IMG/VR virus record: IMGVR_UViG_3300031952_000008
Coordinates: 30,281-94,280 of that record
Reading direction: 5' to 3' (one strand)
Source of the DNA: a virus
DNA: 64,000 nucleotides
In this document: positions 10,284-18,726 of the stretch, one piece after another
Layout: each line of letters begins with the position of its first letter
How positions within the stretch are numbered: position 1 is the stretch's first letter
Program-made: the position numbers and the translations under genes
Notes under the pieces: generated by a model
The model's database searches: none
The model's input: only the letters and a program-made list of their open reading frames with translations
Told to the model about the DNA's origin: nothing

Positions 10284-11420
10284 TTAGCTTTTATATGAAG
10301 GGTCGTTATCTACGACAAAGAACTTAATTCCTTTAACGAATACGTTCGTGTCGTTACCAACAATGTCCTCAGGGCCACCATTGATTGCCATATCGTCGAA
10401 GACGACTGAACCAGCAACCATTCTTATATAGTCTGGTGAGGATACTGGGCTACTAACGCTACCTATTTCTCCACCCCTTACGAAGTCTAGTACTACTTGA
10501 GGCTTTGTAAATGTAGGTTGGTCTGCGGTAGCTCCAAGAGCACCTAAGAACCTTTCATACATTTCCCTATCTTGGTAATGCATACCAAGTCTCAAAGAGT
10601 AATCTCTTCCTTTAGGATAGATTGCTTTTGCCGACCTTATACTATCATAACTAGTTGTAGTTCCACAAATATACCAGACTGCTTCACAGTTGTTATTAAC
10701 AGTTAATTCAAAACTATTAACTAAAACAAGCTGGTCACTTGCTAAATCTCCACTAGCATCTCCCACTGTTGCCTCTCCTGTAGTCATATAAATTGCTCCT
10801 TGGTAGAAGACAAATGGGTCTTGAGCTATCTCTGTTGAATAGGTTTCATCAGATGTTCCTACAATAACTCTTTTAGCCAACCAATCAACTGCAACCTTTA
10901 CAGGTTCGTCAATATTAGCAGAAAGGGTTAATCTATTAACTCTGCAACCTACATATGTTCTTTTCAAATTTAACTTTTTAGTTTCATCACTTGTAACACT
11001 TGAATCCTCGTAATCAGTAAATTCTAACTGAAAACTAGGAAAGTCGTTAATTCCAGGTGAGTTTGCACTACCCATGATATGTTTACACATACCTGCTGTT
11101 GCACTAGGGTAAAGAAGTTTTGCTCCAGAATCTATTGTATCTGTTGAAGCTGTATCTTCTCCTATTGCCTGCCTAAGGAAAGCACATCCTTGCAAGTAAT
11201 ATTCCATTGCTCCTGTAACTTCGAATTTTCCAGGAATGATTGTGTAGTAATCTCTTGTACCACCAAGTGTTTTAATTTTAAACAAATTGTTCTTTTCGCC
11301 AGGCGTGATAGATTGAACTAGTCCTAATGATTGGTCCATCGTTGAAAGATAGGAACCATATTGGTAATCAGGGACTTCGCATCTCCATCTGACGCTCTGT
11401 TTATATCCAGTTGCCGCCAT
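10284..11420 (-). CDS. Major tail tube protein
   Basis: 378 residues, beta-rich, no membrane segment. Features fitting tail-tube subunits: an N-terminal strand-loop region, the segment GGTRDYYTIIPGKFEVTGAM, a repeated two-barrel feel and a C-terminal strand pair (VFVKGIKFFVVDND). It lies between the head-tail joining genes and the chaperone/tape-measure set, the expected place. A single tube gene with no sheath gene beside it argues for a non-contractile tail. Confidence 0.8.
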   Translation of the reverse strand: MAATGYKQSVRWRCEVPDYQYGSYLSTMDQSLGLVQSITPGEKNNLFKIKTLGGTRDYYTIIPGKFEVTGAMEYYLQGCAFLRQAIGEDTASTDTIDSGAKLLYPSATAGMCKHIMGSANSPGINDFPSFQLEFTDYEDSSVTSDETKKLNLKRTYVGCRVNRLTLSANIDEPVKVAVDWLAKRVIVGTSDETYSTEIAQDPFVFYQGAIYMTTGEATVGDASGDLASDQLVLVNSFELTVNNNCEAVWYICGTTTSYDSIRSAKAIYPKGRDYSLRLGMHYQDREMYERFLGALGATADQPTFTKPQVVLDFVRGGEIGSVSSPVSSPDYIRMVAGSVVFDDMAINGGPEDIVGNDTNVFVKGIKFFVVDNDPSYKS

Positions 11421-11438
11421 AAATAATCATCTCTTTTA

Positions 11439-11639
11439 TTAGTAACTTTTCTTTTTACTTTTAATTTCCGCTTTAACTTCTTCTACTTTCTTAATTTCTT
11501 CAACAAACTCAAACTTGCCAGTACTAACTAAGTTACCAGCAACCTTATCATTAGTTTCATAAATTCCTCCCTTAACAACACCACAACCCAGTTTCTTATC
11601 GTACCCGGGAACTCCATCCTTATACATTATTTTTACCAT
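11439..11639 (-). CDS. Small virion-module protein
   Basis: 66 residues. The N-terminal half (GVVKGGIYETNDKVAGNLVSTGKFEFVEE) matches a small beta domain often seen next to head/tail joining genes, and the C-terminus is a Lys/Glu-rich helix ending KSKKKSY. It lies 10 bases after the gp10-like gene and 18 before the tail tube. A role in tail or connector assembly is inferred only from place. Confidence 0.55.
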   Translation of the reverse strand: MVKIMYKDGVPGYDKKLGCGVVKGGIYETNDKVAGNLVSTGKFEFVEEIKKVEEVKAEIKSKKKSY

Positions 11640-11649
11640 TAAATCACCT

Positions 11650-12078
11650 TTATAATCTTATTTTGGAAAGACTTATTTGAATGTTTTCGGCCATAGTATC
11701 TTTAATATTAAGTAAAGCCATCTGGTAAGCCTGTTCCATAAAATGATAACCTTCAAAACTTTGATGTCCAAACTCAACATATTTAGCATAAGGAGCCTTA
11801 TTTTCGTCAATAAATACAAAAAATGTGTTTTCTATACCCTTAGATGCTCTATGTATATCAACCATTATACTTGCCGAAAGATTACCTGTTCTACTAATAG
11901 GACCCTTAGGATTATAAGTATTCATACTTTCCATAAGATTAATCTCAGCCGATTCGGCAATTCTTTTAGTTTCTTCAATCGCACCATCAACTATACCATT
12001 AGCTATAGCATTTTGAACAGCAATCAATCCTTTGGAAAGAGTATCCTTTTCTACCTTAAAACTTATTCCAAAAGCCAT
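11650..12078 (-). CDS. HK97 gp10-like head-tail joining protein
   Basis: 142 residues. The pattern TGNLSASI ... APYAKYVEFGHQSFEGYHFMEQA is the hallmark of the HK97 gp10/tail-completion family: an Arg/Thr-Gly-Leu-Ser segment, then PYA.YVEFG, then a C-terminal helix. These proteins act at the head-tail interface or tail proximal end. Its start directly abuts the stop of the tail-terminator gene. Confidence 0.8.
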   Translation of the reverse strand: MAFGISFKVEKDTLSKGLIAVQNAIANGIVDGAIEETKRIAESAEINLMESMNTYNPKGPISRTGNLSASIMVDIHRASKGIENTFFVFIDENKAPYAKYVEFGHQSFEGYHFMEQAYQMALLNIKDTMAENIQISLSKIRL

Positions 12079-13293
12079 TTATATCGCCTGCGTGAAATAA
12101 AAATACCTAACTGTTATAAAACCATGATAAAGTTTAGTGTCCGGGTCAAAAATAATTTTACTAGTACCCAACATTTTAAATCCATCTATATATAAAGCTT
12201 GTGTAATACTCTGGTGCTCCTTTAATGCGTTCTTTATTTCCTTAAAATAATGGGAAACCAAGGTCTCATCTTGAACACTAACCCTAACACCATTAAGTCT
12301 AGTAGTAAGTTTAAAATCTTTCATTGTATAAAAATGGATGTTATAATAACAATAAGTTAGTTCGGAATAATTAGTTCCGAGGGAGATAATATCATTAGTA
12401 CCAGGAAGTTGCTCTATTTGTATTCTAGGATAGGTAGCATCTGTTCTAGGCTTATCAAAATGGCACCAAGTTGAACGAGTAGTACCACCTGCTAAAGCAC
12501 GAGGGTCAGTAAGATAAGTATTCAAAATATCTTTTATCTCAATAGCAATAGCGGCCTCATCAACATTATTACTATAATTAGCGGTAAAAGTCCAATTAGT
12601 ATTATTACCACCATCTACATTAGTATCATCATCTGCGGTTATTACAAATCCCGAAACATAACAATCTGTAGGATTGGTATAAGTAACGGTAATAGCATTA
12701 GGAATAGCAAAAATATATTGTGTTCCTAGAGTGCTGGATACGAAAGCATTAACTAATCCATAAGCTCCATTCCAATTACTTGCAGTAAGATTAGTAAAAG
12801 TAAAGGTTTGTCCAGCTCCAAACGTACCAGTAATACCATCAGTTCCGAAAACTAATCTGGAAATTGTACAAGCACCATTAATACTAAAATTACTGGTAAA
12901 AGTGCATTGAGGTAAAGCTTTAGTATTAGTAGTAATTACAGCACCATCTTTACTAAAAGCGTAAGTAGTACTAGAATTAGTAGTATGAGTACAAGTGGCG
13001 GAAAGAGTTAAGTTACCGGAAGAAACAAGAGCTGTTCCACTAAAATCTAAAACAACAGCACCTACTATTGTAATATCTCCTACCGTAAGGGTAGTAGCTC
13101 CGAAGGTTATAGTTCCTGTATAATCAGCAGTTGTAGTAATACCTGCAACAGTTATACCAGTAGAAAAAGTACAGTTTACATTACTTGTAGTATCGAATAT
13201 AAGGGTATCTGTGGCACTAAGAACTCCTAACGACCAGTTAGTTCCTAAATTTCCGTTTTCGGAACTGGAACTACTCCAAATATTGTTAACGAT
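12079..13293 (-). CDS. Tail terminator-like protein with long beta-rich N-terminal domain; non-AUG start
   Basis: The C-terminal 165 residues look like a tail terminator (VDEAAIAIEIKDIL, TDPRALAGG, YPRIQIEQLPG), in the right place between connector and gp10-like gene. The frame continues upstream without a stop for about 255 more codons, to a TAA at 13297-13299. This extension is Thr/Asn/Gly-rich and repetitive (ATDTLIFDTTSNVNCTF, TITFGATTLTVGDI), like a beta-solenoid fibre domain. No ATG, GTG or TTG occurs in frame before the TTG at 12525; the likely initiator is ATC at 13293, 8 bases after an AAGGGG ribosome site. Alternatives: a lost start codon, or a separate domain gene read through. Confidence 0.6.
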   Translation of the reverse strand: MVNNIWSSSSSENGNLGTNWSLGVLSATDTLIFDTTSNVNCTFSTGITVAGITTTADYTGTITFGATTLTVGDITIVGAVVLDFSGTALVSSGNLTLSATCTHTTNSSTTYAFSKDGAVITTNTKALPQCTFTSNFSINGACTISRLVFGTDGITGTFGAGQTFTFTNLTASNWNGAYGLVNAFVSSTLGTQYIFAIPNAITVTYTNPTDCYVSGFVITADDDTNVDGGNNTNWTFTANYSNNVDEAAIAIEIKDILNTYLTDPRALAGGTTRSTWCHFDKPRTDATYPRIQIEQLPGTNDIISLGTNYSELTYCYYNIHFYTMKDFKLTTRLNGVRVSVQDETLVSHYFKEIKNALKEHQSITQALYIDGFKMLGTSKIIFDPDTKLYHGFITVRYFYFTQAI

Positions 13294-13337
13294 TTTTTAT
13301 TCCCCTTGGACTATTAATATGCCACTTGGCACAGAAC

Positions 13338-13511
13338 TCAACAATTCTTTTTCTTTTTAGCTAAAATATCAACATTTAAATCGGTTAACATAGTAGTTCT
13401 ATGTCTGCATCCTATATCTTCTATAGGTGTTTCCCTAAATTGCTCATCCAAATTACCGATTACTTTATCTTTGCTCATCGAGCTTTTTTTATTTAAATCA
13501 GATTTGACCAT
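13338..13511 (-). CDS. Small basic protein, unknown
   Basis: 57 residues from ATG 13511, with GGTGA five bases upstream. Sequence begins MVKSDLNKKS and ends AKKKKNC; a Cys-His pair (GCRHR) sits near residue 35. It fills the gap between the head-tail connector and the beta-rich terminator gene. No family recognised; the good ribosome site and compact fit support it as real. Confidence 0.6.
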   Translation of the reverse strand: MVKSDLNKKSSMSKDKVIGNLDEQFRETPIEDIGCRHRTTMLTDLNVDILAKKKKNC

Positions 13512-13545
13512 TATTTTTCACCTTAAAGATATTATTTATAATATC

Positions 13546-14181
13546 TCAAACAGTTGATAAGTATTTATTTCTTTGGAATTGTTGAGTTAAACTAAACATA
13601 TTAGTATCGTAATCCTCGTCCCAATCAAGATATTTGTCAGTTAATTGCATTTCTATCTTTTGACGGATAAGGTCTTCATATTCCTTACGCCTATCCTTTA
13701 TAACTTGTAATTCCTTACTTGTTTTATCCCCACTCATAGTGTCGGATTTTTCAAGTAATTTCTCGGCTGTTCTAATAGCACAAAGCTTTTTGTAAGGCAT
13801 ACCAGCAAACCAAATAATAACTTCTGAATCATCTGCGATTGCAACCCCACCTAAAGTGGTAGAGCTTTGCATTTTAACAATTCCAGCCCCAGTGGCAACC
13901 ACATAATCCGTGGAAGATTCTAACTCAGTTTTGGTCGCAGTACCCATATAAACTTTGTCCACTCTTTCTATAGACCTTTCTCCTAAATAAAATTTAGTAT
14001 AATAATCATTAGTAGTATCATCTCTATCCACTTCTGATATAATGGATTGTAATGGATTACCATATTCATCATAAATATATTGTGTTTGTTCGGCTATTTC
14101 ATAACCTATATCAGTAGTTCCATACCTACCTACACAGTCTATAATTCTCATAACGTCCGTTGTGCTACAAAGGTCTTGCAT
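13546..14181 (-). CDS. Head-tail connector (gp6-like adaptor)
   Basis: 211 residues. The N-terminal part reads like connector proteins of the gp6/gp15 type (CSTTDVMRIIDCVG start, a central beta region with TDYVVATGAGIVKM, then helices AIRTAEKLLEKSDTMSGDKTSKEL). Such proteins dock on the portal and start the neck. Position after capsid genes and before terminator fits. A short helix-rich C-terminus ends QRNKYLSTV. Confidence 0.7.
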   Translation of the reverse strand: MQDLCSTTDVMRIIDCVGRYGTTDIGYEIAEQTQYIYDEYGNPLQSIISEVDRDDTTNDYYTKFYLGERSIERVDKVYMGTATKTELESSTDYVVATGAGIVKMQSSTTLGGVAIADDSEVIIWFAGMPYKKLCAIRTAEKLLEKSDTMSGDKTSKELQVIKDRRKEYEDLIRQKIEMQLTDKYLDWDEDYDTNMFSLTQQFQRNKYLSTV

Positions 14182-14232
14182 TGTTGTTACCCAATAGTAA
14201 TAATAGATGTTCTAGTATATAAACATATCTAT

Positions 14233-14340
14233 TTAATCTTTATAAGGACTACCCTTACTTTTCTCATAATCCCCTATATCTCCCTCTACAACATCCTTCT
14301 CTTCTACATTTCCAAATACATTCTTTCTAGTTTTAGCCAT
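14233..14340 (-). CDS. 35-residue charged protein
   Basis: Begins MAKTRKNVFGNVEEKD and ends KGSPYKD, acidic in the middle. GGTGA lies five bases before the ATG at 14340, as for most genes of this virus. No function can be suggested. Confidence 0.5.
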   Translation of the reverse strand: MAKTRKNVFGNVEEKDVVEGDIGDYEKSKGSPYKD

Positions 14341-14350
14341 AATAGTCACC

Positions 14351-14584
14351 TTAAAAAAATAATATCTTTATAAATATACTAAAAAAAGCAGTAGCAATAG
14401 TACCACCTATAATCCTAATCCAATAAATATCCTTAGCATTCTTAACATGACACTCAGATAGTTCAATGGTTTTATCGTGGATTTTATCTACTTTACTACA
14501 AAGATACATTAACATATCACGGTCTGTATAACCTGAGTTTCCATTAACTCGCTTAAATTCACTAACTTCAGCTTTTAAAGTCAT
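14351..14584 (-). CDS. Small membrane protein, holin-like
   Basis: 77 residues from ATG 14584 (or 82 from the in-frame ATG 14599, which overlaps the previous stop). The first 50 residues are hydrophilic and coiled-coil-like with Cys/His (YLCSKVDKIHDKTIELSECH); the last 22 are one transmembrane helix (IRIIGGTIATAFFSIFIKILFF). This layout resembles XhlA/hemolysin-type phage membrane proteins that assist lysis. Lysis function is an inference. Confidence 0.55.
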   Translation of the reverse strand: MTLKAEVSEFKRVNGNSGYTDRDMLMYLCSKVDKIHDKTIELSECHVKNAKDIYWIRIIGGTIATAFFSIFIKILFF

Positions 14585-14585
14585 T

Positions 14586-14927
14586 TTAGTCAGGGTCATA
14601 CTTGCTATATGTTATGTTAAAATCAAATGTCTCACAACTTGAAACGTTATAAACCACTACATTCATAGGAGAACCATTTGCTGCCCAACCAGTCCTATCT
14701 GCATAATACCCTGTCTGTTGTGCTGTTAATAAATTAGTCAACCCAGCTTTATCAACAACTTTAACAATAAACTTATTTGTTGGTATACTTGCTTTTATAT
14801 TAAACTGTTTTATATCTCCACATATACCCGAAACAATTACCGAACTAACACTGCTTCCTGCAAAGGAGGCAATAGTTGCCGTAGTAAGTTTACTAGGATA
14901 TGTCGCCATAATGCTATTATCTGCCAT
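14586..14927 (-). CDS. Virion-module protein, unknown
   Basis: 113 residues from ATG 14927, preceded by AAAGGTG. Beta-rich and soluble (TYPSKLTTATIASFAGSS, then IPTNKFIVKVVDKAG, ending FDFNITYSKYDPD). It could be a head decoration or minor structural protein given its place among head genes, but no family is recognised. Confidence 0.6.
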   Translation of the reverse strand: MADNSIMATYPSKLTTATIASFAGSSVSSVIVSGICGDIKQFNIKASIPTNKFIVKVVDKAGLTNLLTAQQTGYYADRTGWAANGSPMNVVVYNVSSCETFDFNITYSKYDPD

Positions 14928-14954
14928 AAATGACACCTTTTTATTATTTAAAAA

Positions 14955-15983
14955 TTATAACTCTTCAGGCTTTAATTCATAACTCCCCTGTTCTAAAAAA
15001 TCAATAAATCTATTTTTACACTGTTCATGTGAATAGTATTCAACCTTTTCCTGTGCGGTTTCTATAACCTTCTTTCTAAACTCAGGGTCATTTAAAACCT
15101 TTTTCAAAAGTTCTCTACCAGCCTTGACATCCAATGGGTCAAATGTAGTATAAGGATAGCATCTTCTACAACTTTCTACCCTTTCACTTCCGATAACTGG
15201 AACTCCCATAGCGGCACAATCAATAGTAGTCCTACCATGACTTGTAAGAGTGAACGGTTCTATTACCACTAATGATTCTTGAAGTTCGTCGCAAAAATCT
15301 AAATAATTTGTAGCTCCCAACATCTCATCAAAATAGGTAGATGTACAAAACTTTTTTCTATCGGCATTTTCTTCATAACCAATTAATCTTATCTTATATC
15401 CTAAATCTTTAGGAATAAGTGAAGGTAGCATTGAAAATGTATCATATCTATGCCAAACAATCGTTATAACTGGCAAAGTTCTTTTTGGCTTTAACGATTT
15501 AAGTCTTTTAGTATGACAAGGATGAGGAGTGGTATGCACTTTCCTTCCTATCATTAATTCCAAAGCATTACTCATATGATGTTCTGTTCCGAAAATCATA
15601 TCAGCTCCTTTAAGCCCATCTTTTAAGGCCTGAAGGTAGTCAAAACTTGTTTGCCAAAGCTCAACAGTATAATCAAGGTTGGCTACTATTTTAGTATGTG
15701 TATTACCAGCCTTATTAAGCATTTCTCTAATTCGATTAACTAAGTGCCAATCTTGAACGCTTAAGTTAACCTGTATAACATCGTAATCGGTAGCTAATTT
15801 ATCTTTTACTTCATTGAAAAGAGCGACTTCGCCTTTCCAAACTTGTGCCCACTGGTAACTTCCTGTTCTTAAATAAAATTCTTGCTCAACAAGTCTTTGA
15901 TGACGATACCAAGTGCATTGTACCCAACGTAATGTACCATCCATTGCTTTCTCCCTTAACGTCTTTTCGTTATTTACATCCAT
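14955..15983 (-). CDS. Glycosyltransferase-like protein (GT-B fold)
   Basis: 342 residues. The C-terminal half looks like a GT4-type donor domain: SHGRTTIDCAAMGVPVIGSE is the usual glycine/proline loop after the catalytic Glu region, followed by a helix-rich end with DPEFRKKVIE. The N-terminal half contains an HRYDTFSML segment and an H-rich GTEHHMSNALE. It lies inside the structural module, sharing TAATG with the upstream homing endonuclease, so it may glycosylate virion proteins. It has no close paralogue in the 26-37 kb sugar block. Confidence 0.7.
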   Translation of the reverse strand: MDVNNEKTLREKAMDGTLRWVQCTWYRHQRLVEQEFYLRTGSYQWAQVWKGEVALFNEVKDKLATDYDVIQVNLSVQDWHLVNRIREMLNKAGNTHTKIVANLDYTVELWQTSFDYLQALKDGLKGADMIFGTEHHMSNALELMIGRKVHTTPHPCHTKRLKSLKPKRTLPVITIVWHRYDTFSMLPSLIPKDLGYKIRLIGYEENADRKKFCTSTYFDEMLGATNYLDFCDELQESLVVIEPFTLTSHGRTTIDCAAMGVPVIGSERVESCRRCYPYTTFDPLDVKAGRELLKKVLNDPEFRKKVIETAQEKVEYYSHEQCKNRFIDFLEQGSYELKPEEL

Positions 15984-16630
15984 TATTCATCACCTTTAAC
16001 TAACAACCATTTACTCCATTTTCTTTCTAAACTTATACATCCTGGTTGATATAACCACTCACATAACTTCCTTATACTATCCTTCTTAATATATTCTAAT
16101 ATATAAATGCTTGTATTTTTTCTAAACTTACCATCAATACCTAACTTTTCTTTAATTAATTCCTTAATTCTTTTTATGAATTGCTCATTACCAACCATAT
16201 TTAGATAAAATAATGGTTTTTTATATCTTTTATCATTTAAAAAATATAAACTTCCATCTCCATCAATATATCCTCGGATATAATCTTTAATATACTCATC
16301 CGGAATTATTGTAGGAAAATTGAGTGTGAATGTTTTTCTTGGAGTTATTCCATAACCGATTAACAATTCTACTAATTCTTTTGAATTACAACTATATTTA
16401 ATAGCTTTAATTCCTTTATATTCATCTTCCGAAATAGGAGATAAACATAGTTTTTCTCTTAACTTATTAAGATGTTCCTTATCTTTCGGATTTAAATGTA
16501 GTGATAATCTATAACAAGTATATTTTTCTTTTTCATACTGAACACATCCATCCGCACTTATAAATCCTAACCAATAACAGCTTTCGGATGTTAAGTTCCT
16601 AAAAAAGTCAATATTAACTTCATATTTAAT
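15983..16630 (-). CDS. LAGLIDADG homing endonuclease, ATT start
   Basis: 215 residues with both dodecapeptide-like motifs: YWLGFISADGCVQ near residue 20 and YIRGYIDGDGSL near residue 118, each carrying the catalytic Asp. This is the monomeric two-motif form. The frame has no ATG/GTG/TTG at its 5' end before an internal ATG at 16366, which would delete motif 1; an ATT at 16630 sits seven bases after GGAAGGTG. It is free-standing between a structural gene and the glycosyltransferase. Members of the family cut a specific site and spread by copying. Confidence 0.8.
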   Translation of the reverse strand: MKYEVNIDFFRNLTSESCYWLGFISADGCVQYEKEKYTCYRLSLHLNPKDKEHLNKLREKLCLSPISEDEYKGIKAIKYSCNSKELVELLIGYGITPRKTFTLNFPTIIPDEYIKDYIRGYIDGDGSLYFLNDKRYKKPLFYLNMVGNEQFIKRIKELIKEKLGIDGKFRKNTSIYILEYIKKDSIRKLCEWLYQPGCISLERKWSKWLLVKGDE

Positions 16631-16683
16631 AAAACAACACCTTCCTATTTAATAATCTTTACAAAACTTTACAATGACTTTAC

Positions 16684-17334
16684 TTAGTTATTTTGTCCAC
16701 CAATACTATATTTGGTCTTATACTTTATCCTTAAAGTTATTGCATCTTCCATTAGTGTTGGATGTATGGTATTATAACCATTTGAACCGACTGGAATAGC
16801 TGTTGTTCCACATGCTGTTCCTTGGGTAAAGGTTATTATATCATCACTTGTTGCAATAGGGTAAGGTAACCCGATTATATCTCCCCAACTAAGTCCTATA
16901 TCACTGCTAGAACTTGCACTACCAACTCTCTGTGAGATTGTTGATATAAATGCAAATGCTTGTCTTGTTGATGTAGTAGCATCTGAAACGCTAGGTACAT
17001 ACAAAGTTTCCTGAATATGGTTTCCCATAGCATTATATCCTTTAAAAGTCAATGGGTCATGGTCTGCATCTGTATGTCCTGTTTCTGCTCCATTTGCACA
17101 AACAACTAAGTTAAGTGCGTAAGGAGGCTGTTTCGCAAATGACGAACAAGTCATTGCACTAATATCTGCCGTTCCAATTCCTTTTAAAACATATCCTGTT
17201 AGGATTGCTCCTGTACTAACTGCGGAAGCTTGTAGTATTGAATATTCAACTACTGCATTTGGCTCTCCACTTTCATCAGCGATTGTTAGTTTTTTAACAA
17301 CCAAACCACCATCCCTATATCCATAATTCGCCAT
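16684..17334 (-). CDS. Putative capsid decoration/minor head protein
   Basis: 216 residues, Ser/Thr/Gly-rich and beta-strand-rich (MANYGYRDGGLVVKKLTIAD, then YALNLVVCANGAETGHTDADHDPL, TLRIKYKTKYSIGG at the end). No enzyme motif. It is one of the first genes after the capsid terminator hairpin, where decoration or cement proteins are often encoded. Good GGTGAATA site before the ATG. Confidence 0.55.
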   Translation of the reverse strand: MANYGYRDGGLVVKKLTIADESGEPNAVVEYSILQASAVSTGAILTGYVLKGIGTADISAMTCSSFAKQPPYALNLVVCANGAETGHTDADHDPLTFKGYNAMGNHIQETLYVPSVSDATTSTRQAFAFISTISQRVGSASSSSDIGLSWGDIIGLPYPIATSDDIITFTQGTACGTTAIPVGSNGYNTIHPTLMEDAITLRIKYKTKYSIGGQNN

Positions 17335-17395
17335 TATTATTCACCTGTTTTAACGGTCTAACGACCGTTGCATTGCAACGTTAAAACGTTAATTA

Positions 17396-17617
17396 TTACT
17401 TCTTCTTTACTTTTTTAATTACTTCTTTCACTTTTTCCAAAACAGCAACTTTTTCAACTGGTTTTTCAACCTTTTTCTCAACGACAACTTCTTGTTTTTG
17501 AGGGATTTCTTCATTTTTTACCTCTCTAATAAAAATAGGGTCTAACCTTCTTTGTTGATACAAAGATAACTTATCCCATTCTTCTTTTGTTATTCTTATC
17601 TTCTCATATAATCTCAT
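17396..17617 (-). CDS. Small Lys/Val-rich protein
   Basis: 73 residues from ATG 17617, preceded by AGGTGATTGTT. The first 40 residues are folded-looking (LYEKIRITKEEWDKLSLYQQRRLDP), the rest is a Lys/Glu/Val repeat that would form a charged helix (VEKKVEKPVEKVAV). It follows the capsid terminator. Comparable small proteins with such tails occur near capsid genes; function unknown. Confidence 0.6.
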   Translation of the reverse strand: MRLYEKIRITKEEWDKLSLYQQRRLDPIFIREVKNEEIPQKQEVVVEKKVEKPVEKVAVLEKVKEVIKKVKKK

Positions 17618-17624
17618 AACAATC

Positions 17625-17655
17625 ACCTAAAAATAAAAAGGAGGCCGAAGCCTCC
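17625..17655 (-). terminator. UUCG hairpin terminator after the capsid gene
   Basis: On the minus strand GGAGGC-TTCG-GCCTCC (17655-17640) is followed by TTTTTATTTTT. It lies 21 bases past the capsid stop and before the next ribosome site. It would cap the abundant head transcript and reduce reading into downstream genes. Confidence 0.85.
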
Positions 17656-17676
17656 CAAAAAAGACTTACTCTTTAT

Positions 17677-18708
17677 TTAAGCATCTGAAAAACATCCAAA
17701 ACAAATTGCACATGCATTTATTCTAGACATTTTATACCAAGCGTCCAATAGAACCTTGTGAACTCTCTCATCATCCCAAGTTTCTACTTTGACCTTAGCT
17801 TTCTCTTTCCAAACAATACAAGCAGCAGCAGTAGGGTCTATCATGTAACTGACGTGACCTGTTGCTCCCCAAGCGTCACAGCTAGAGTTTGTTGTGAACA
17901 ATGTGCTTGTTGATATAAGTGTTGAAACTTCTATCTTACAACCTACATATGTTTCAATAACTCCTGACTGAACGATTCCACCTGCACCATACTCAGCAGC
18001 GTTTGTGAACTGAGATGATTTAAGCAAGTACTTGTACTGGGTTGGATGTACAAAAAGTACAGCCTGTCCTGGTCTTTTTGCAAAGTTCTTTTTTTGCAAT
18101 TCGATTTTCATATCGACTACTTTATCAACAGTGATAACATCTCCTGTTGCTAGTTCATCTGTGTCAGCAGCGTCTCCACCATAAACTTCTGAAGCTCCTG
18201 TAGTTCCTCTTCCTGACCATGCTCCTTCTAGACATTTGTTAGCATCTGTTTCTATAGTTTCTAGATACTGTTGAACAAGCATCCTGTGTGCCATTTCAAC
18301 TAGTGAAACTCTTGTACCACTTGCTGTCTCGAATGATATACCGCATCCACCTAGTTTAACATCCCTAGCTGTTAGATAAACGGTTACGTTATCAGCAGTG
18401 TCGAAATTAACTAGTGTTCTTGTCTTACCTTCTGTGTAAGCTGTTCTTCCACCCATTAGGTCTACATCTCCTATTTTAGGCAATACGAATGTTAGGTCGT
18501 TATTTCCCATTAGGTCTGTAAACTCAAGGAAGTACTTTGACAAAACTCTATCAGGCTGAGCATCAAATATGATTCTCTCAGACCATGTTTTTCCCATGAT
18601 GGATGAGATACCTGTGGTAAGACCACTAGCTACTCCGCCTACCCATGGACCAAAACCAGAACCGATATCGGTTACTGGTGATATGTCTAATTGTTCTTTA
18701 GATGGCAT
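17677..18708 (-). CDS. Major capsid protein (HK97 fold likely)
   Basis: 343 residues, preceded by scaffold and protease genes and followed by a strong terminator, the classic setting. Typical capsid features: N-terminal arm, E-loop-like segment (YFLEFTDLMGNNDLTFVLP), a long spine helix (LVEMAHRMLVQQYLETIETDANKCL), and an A-domain-like stretch RPGQAVLFVHPTQYKYLLKS. The last residues are Cys-rich (NACAICFGCFSDA), which could crosslink subunits. It reads as an N4-gp56/HK97-like coat protein. Confidence 0.85.
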   Translation of the reverse strand: MPSKEQLDISPVTDIGSGFGPWVGGVASGLTTGISSIMGKTWSERIIFDAQPDRVLSKYFLEFTDLMGNNDLTFVLPKIGDVDLMGGRTAYTEGKTRTLVNFDTADNVTVYLTARDVKLGGCGISFETASGTRVSLVEMAHRMLVQQYLETIETDANKCLEGAWSGRGTTGASEVYGGDAADTDELATGDVITVDKVVDMKIELQKKNFAKRPGQAVLFVHPTQYKYLLKSSQFTNAAEYGAGGIVQSGVIETYVGCKIEVSTLISTSTLFTTNSSCDAWGATGHVSYMIDPTAAACIVWKEKAKVKVETWDDERVHKVLLDAWYKMSRINACAICFGCFSDA

Positions 18709-18726
18709 ATTAATTACCTCGTATAT

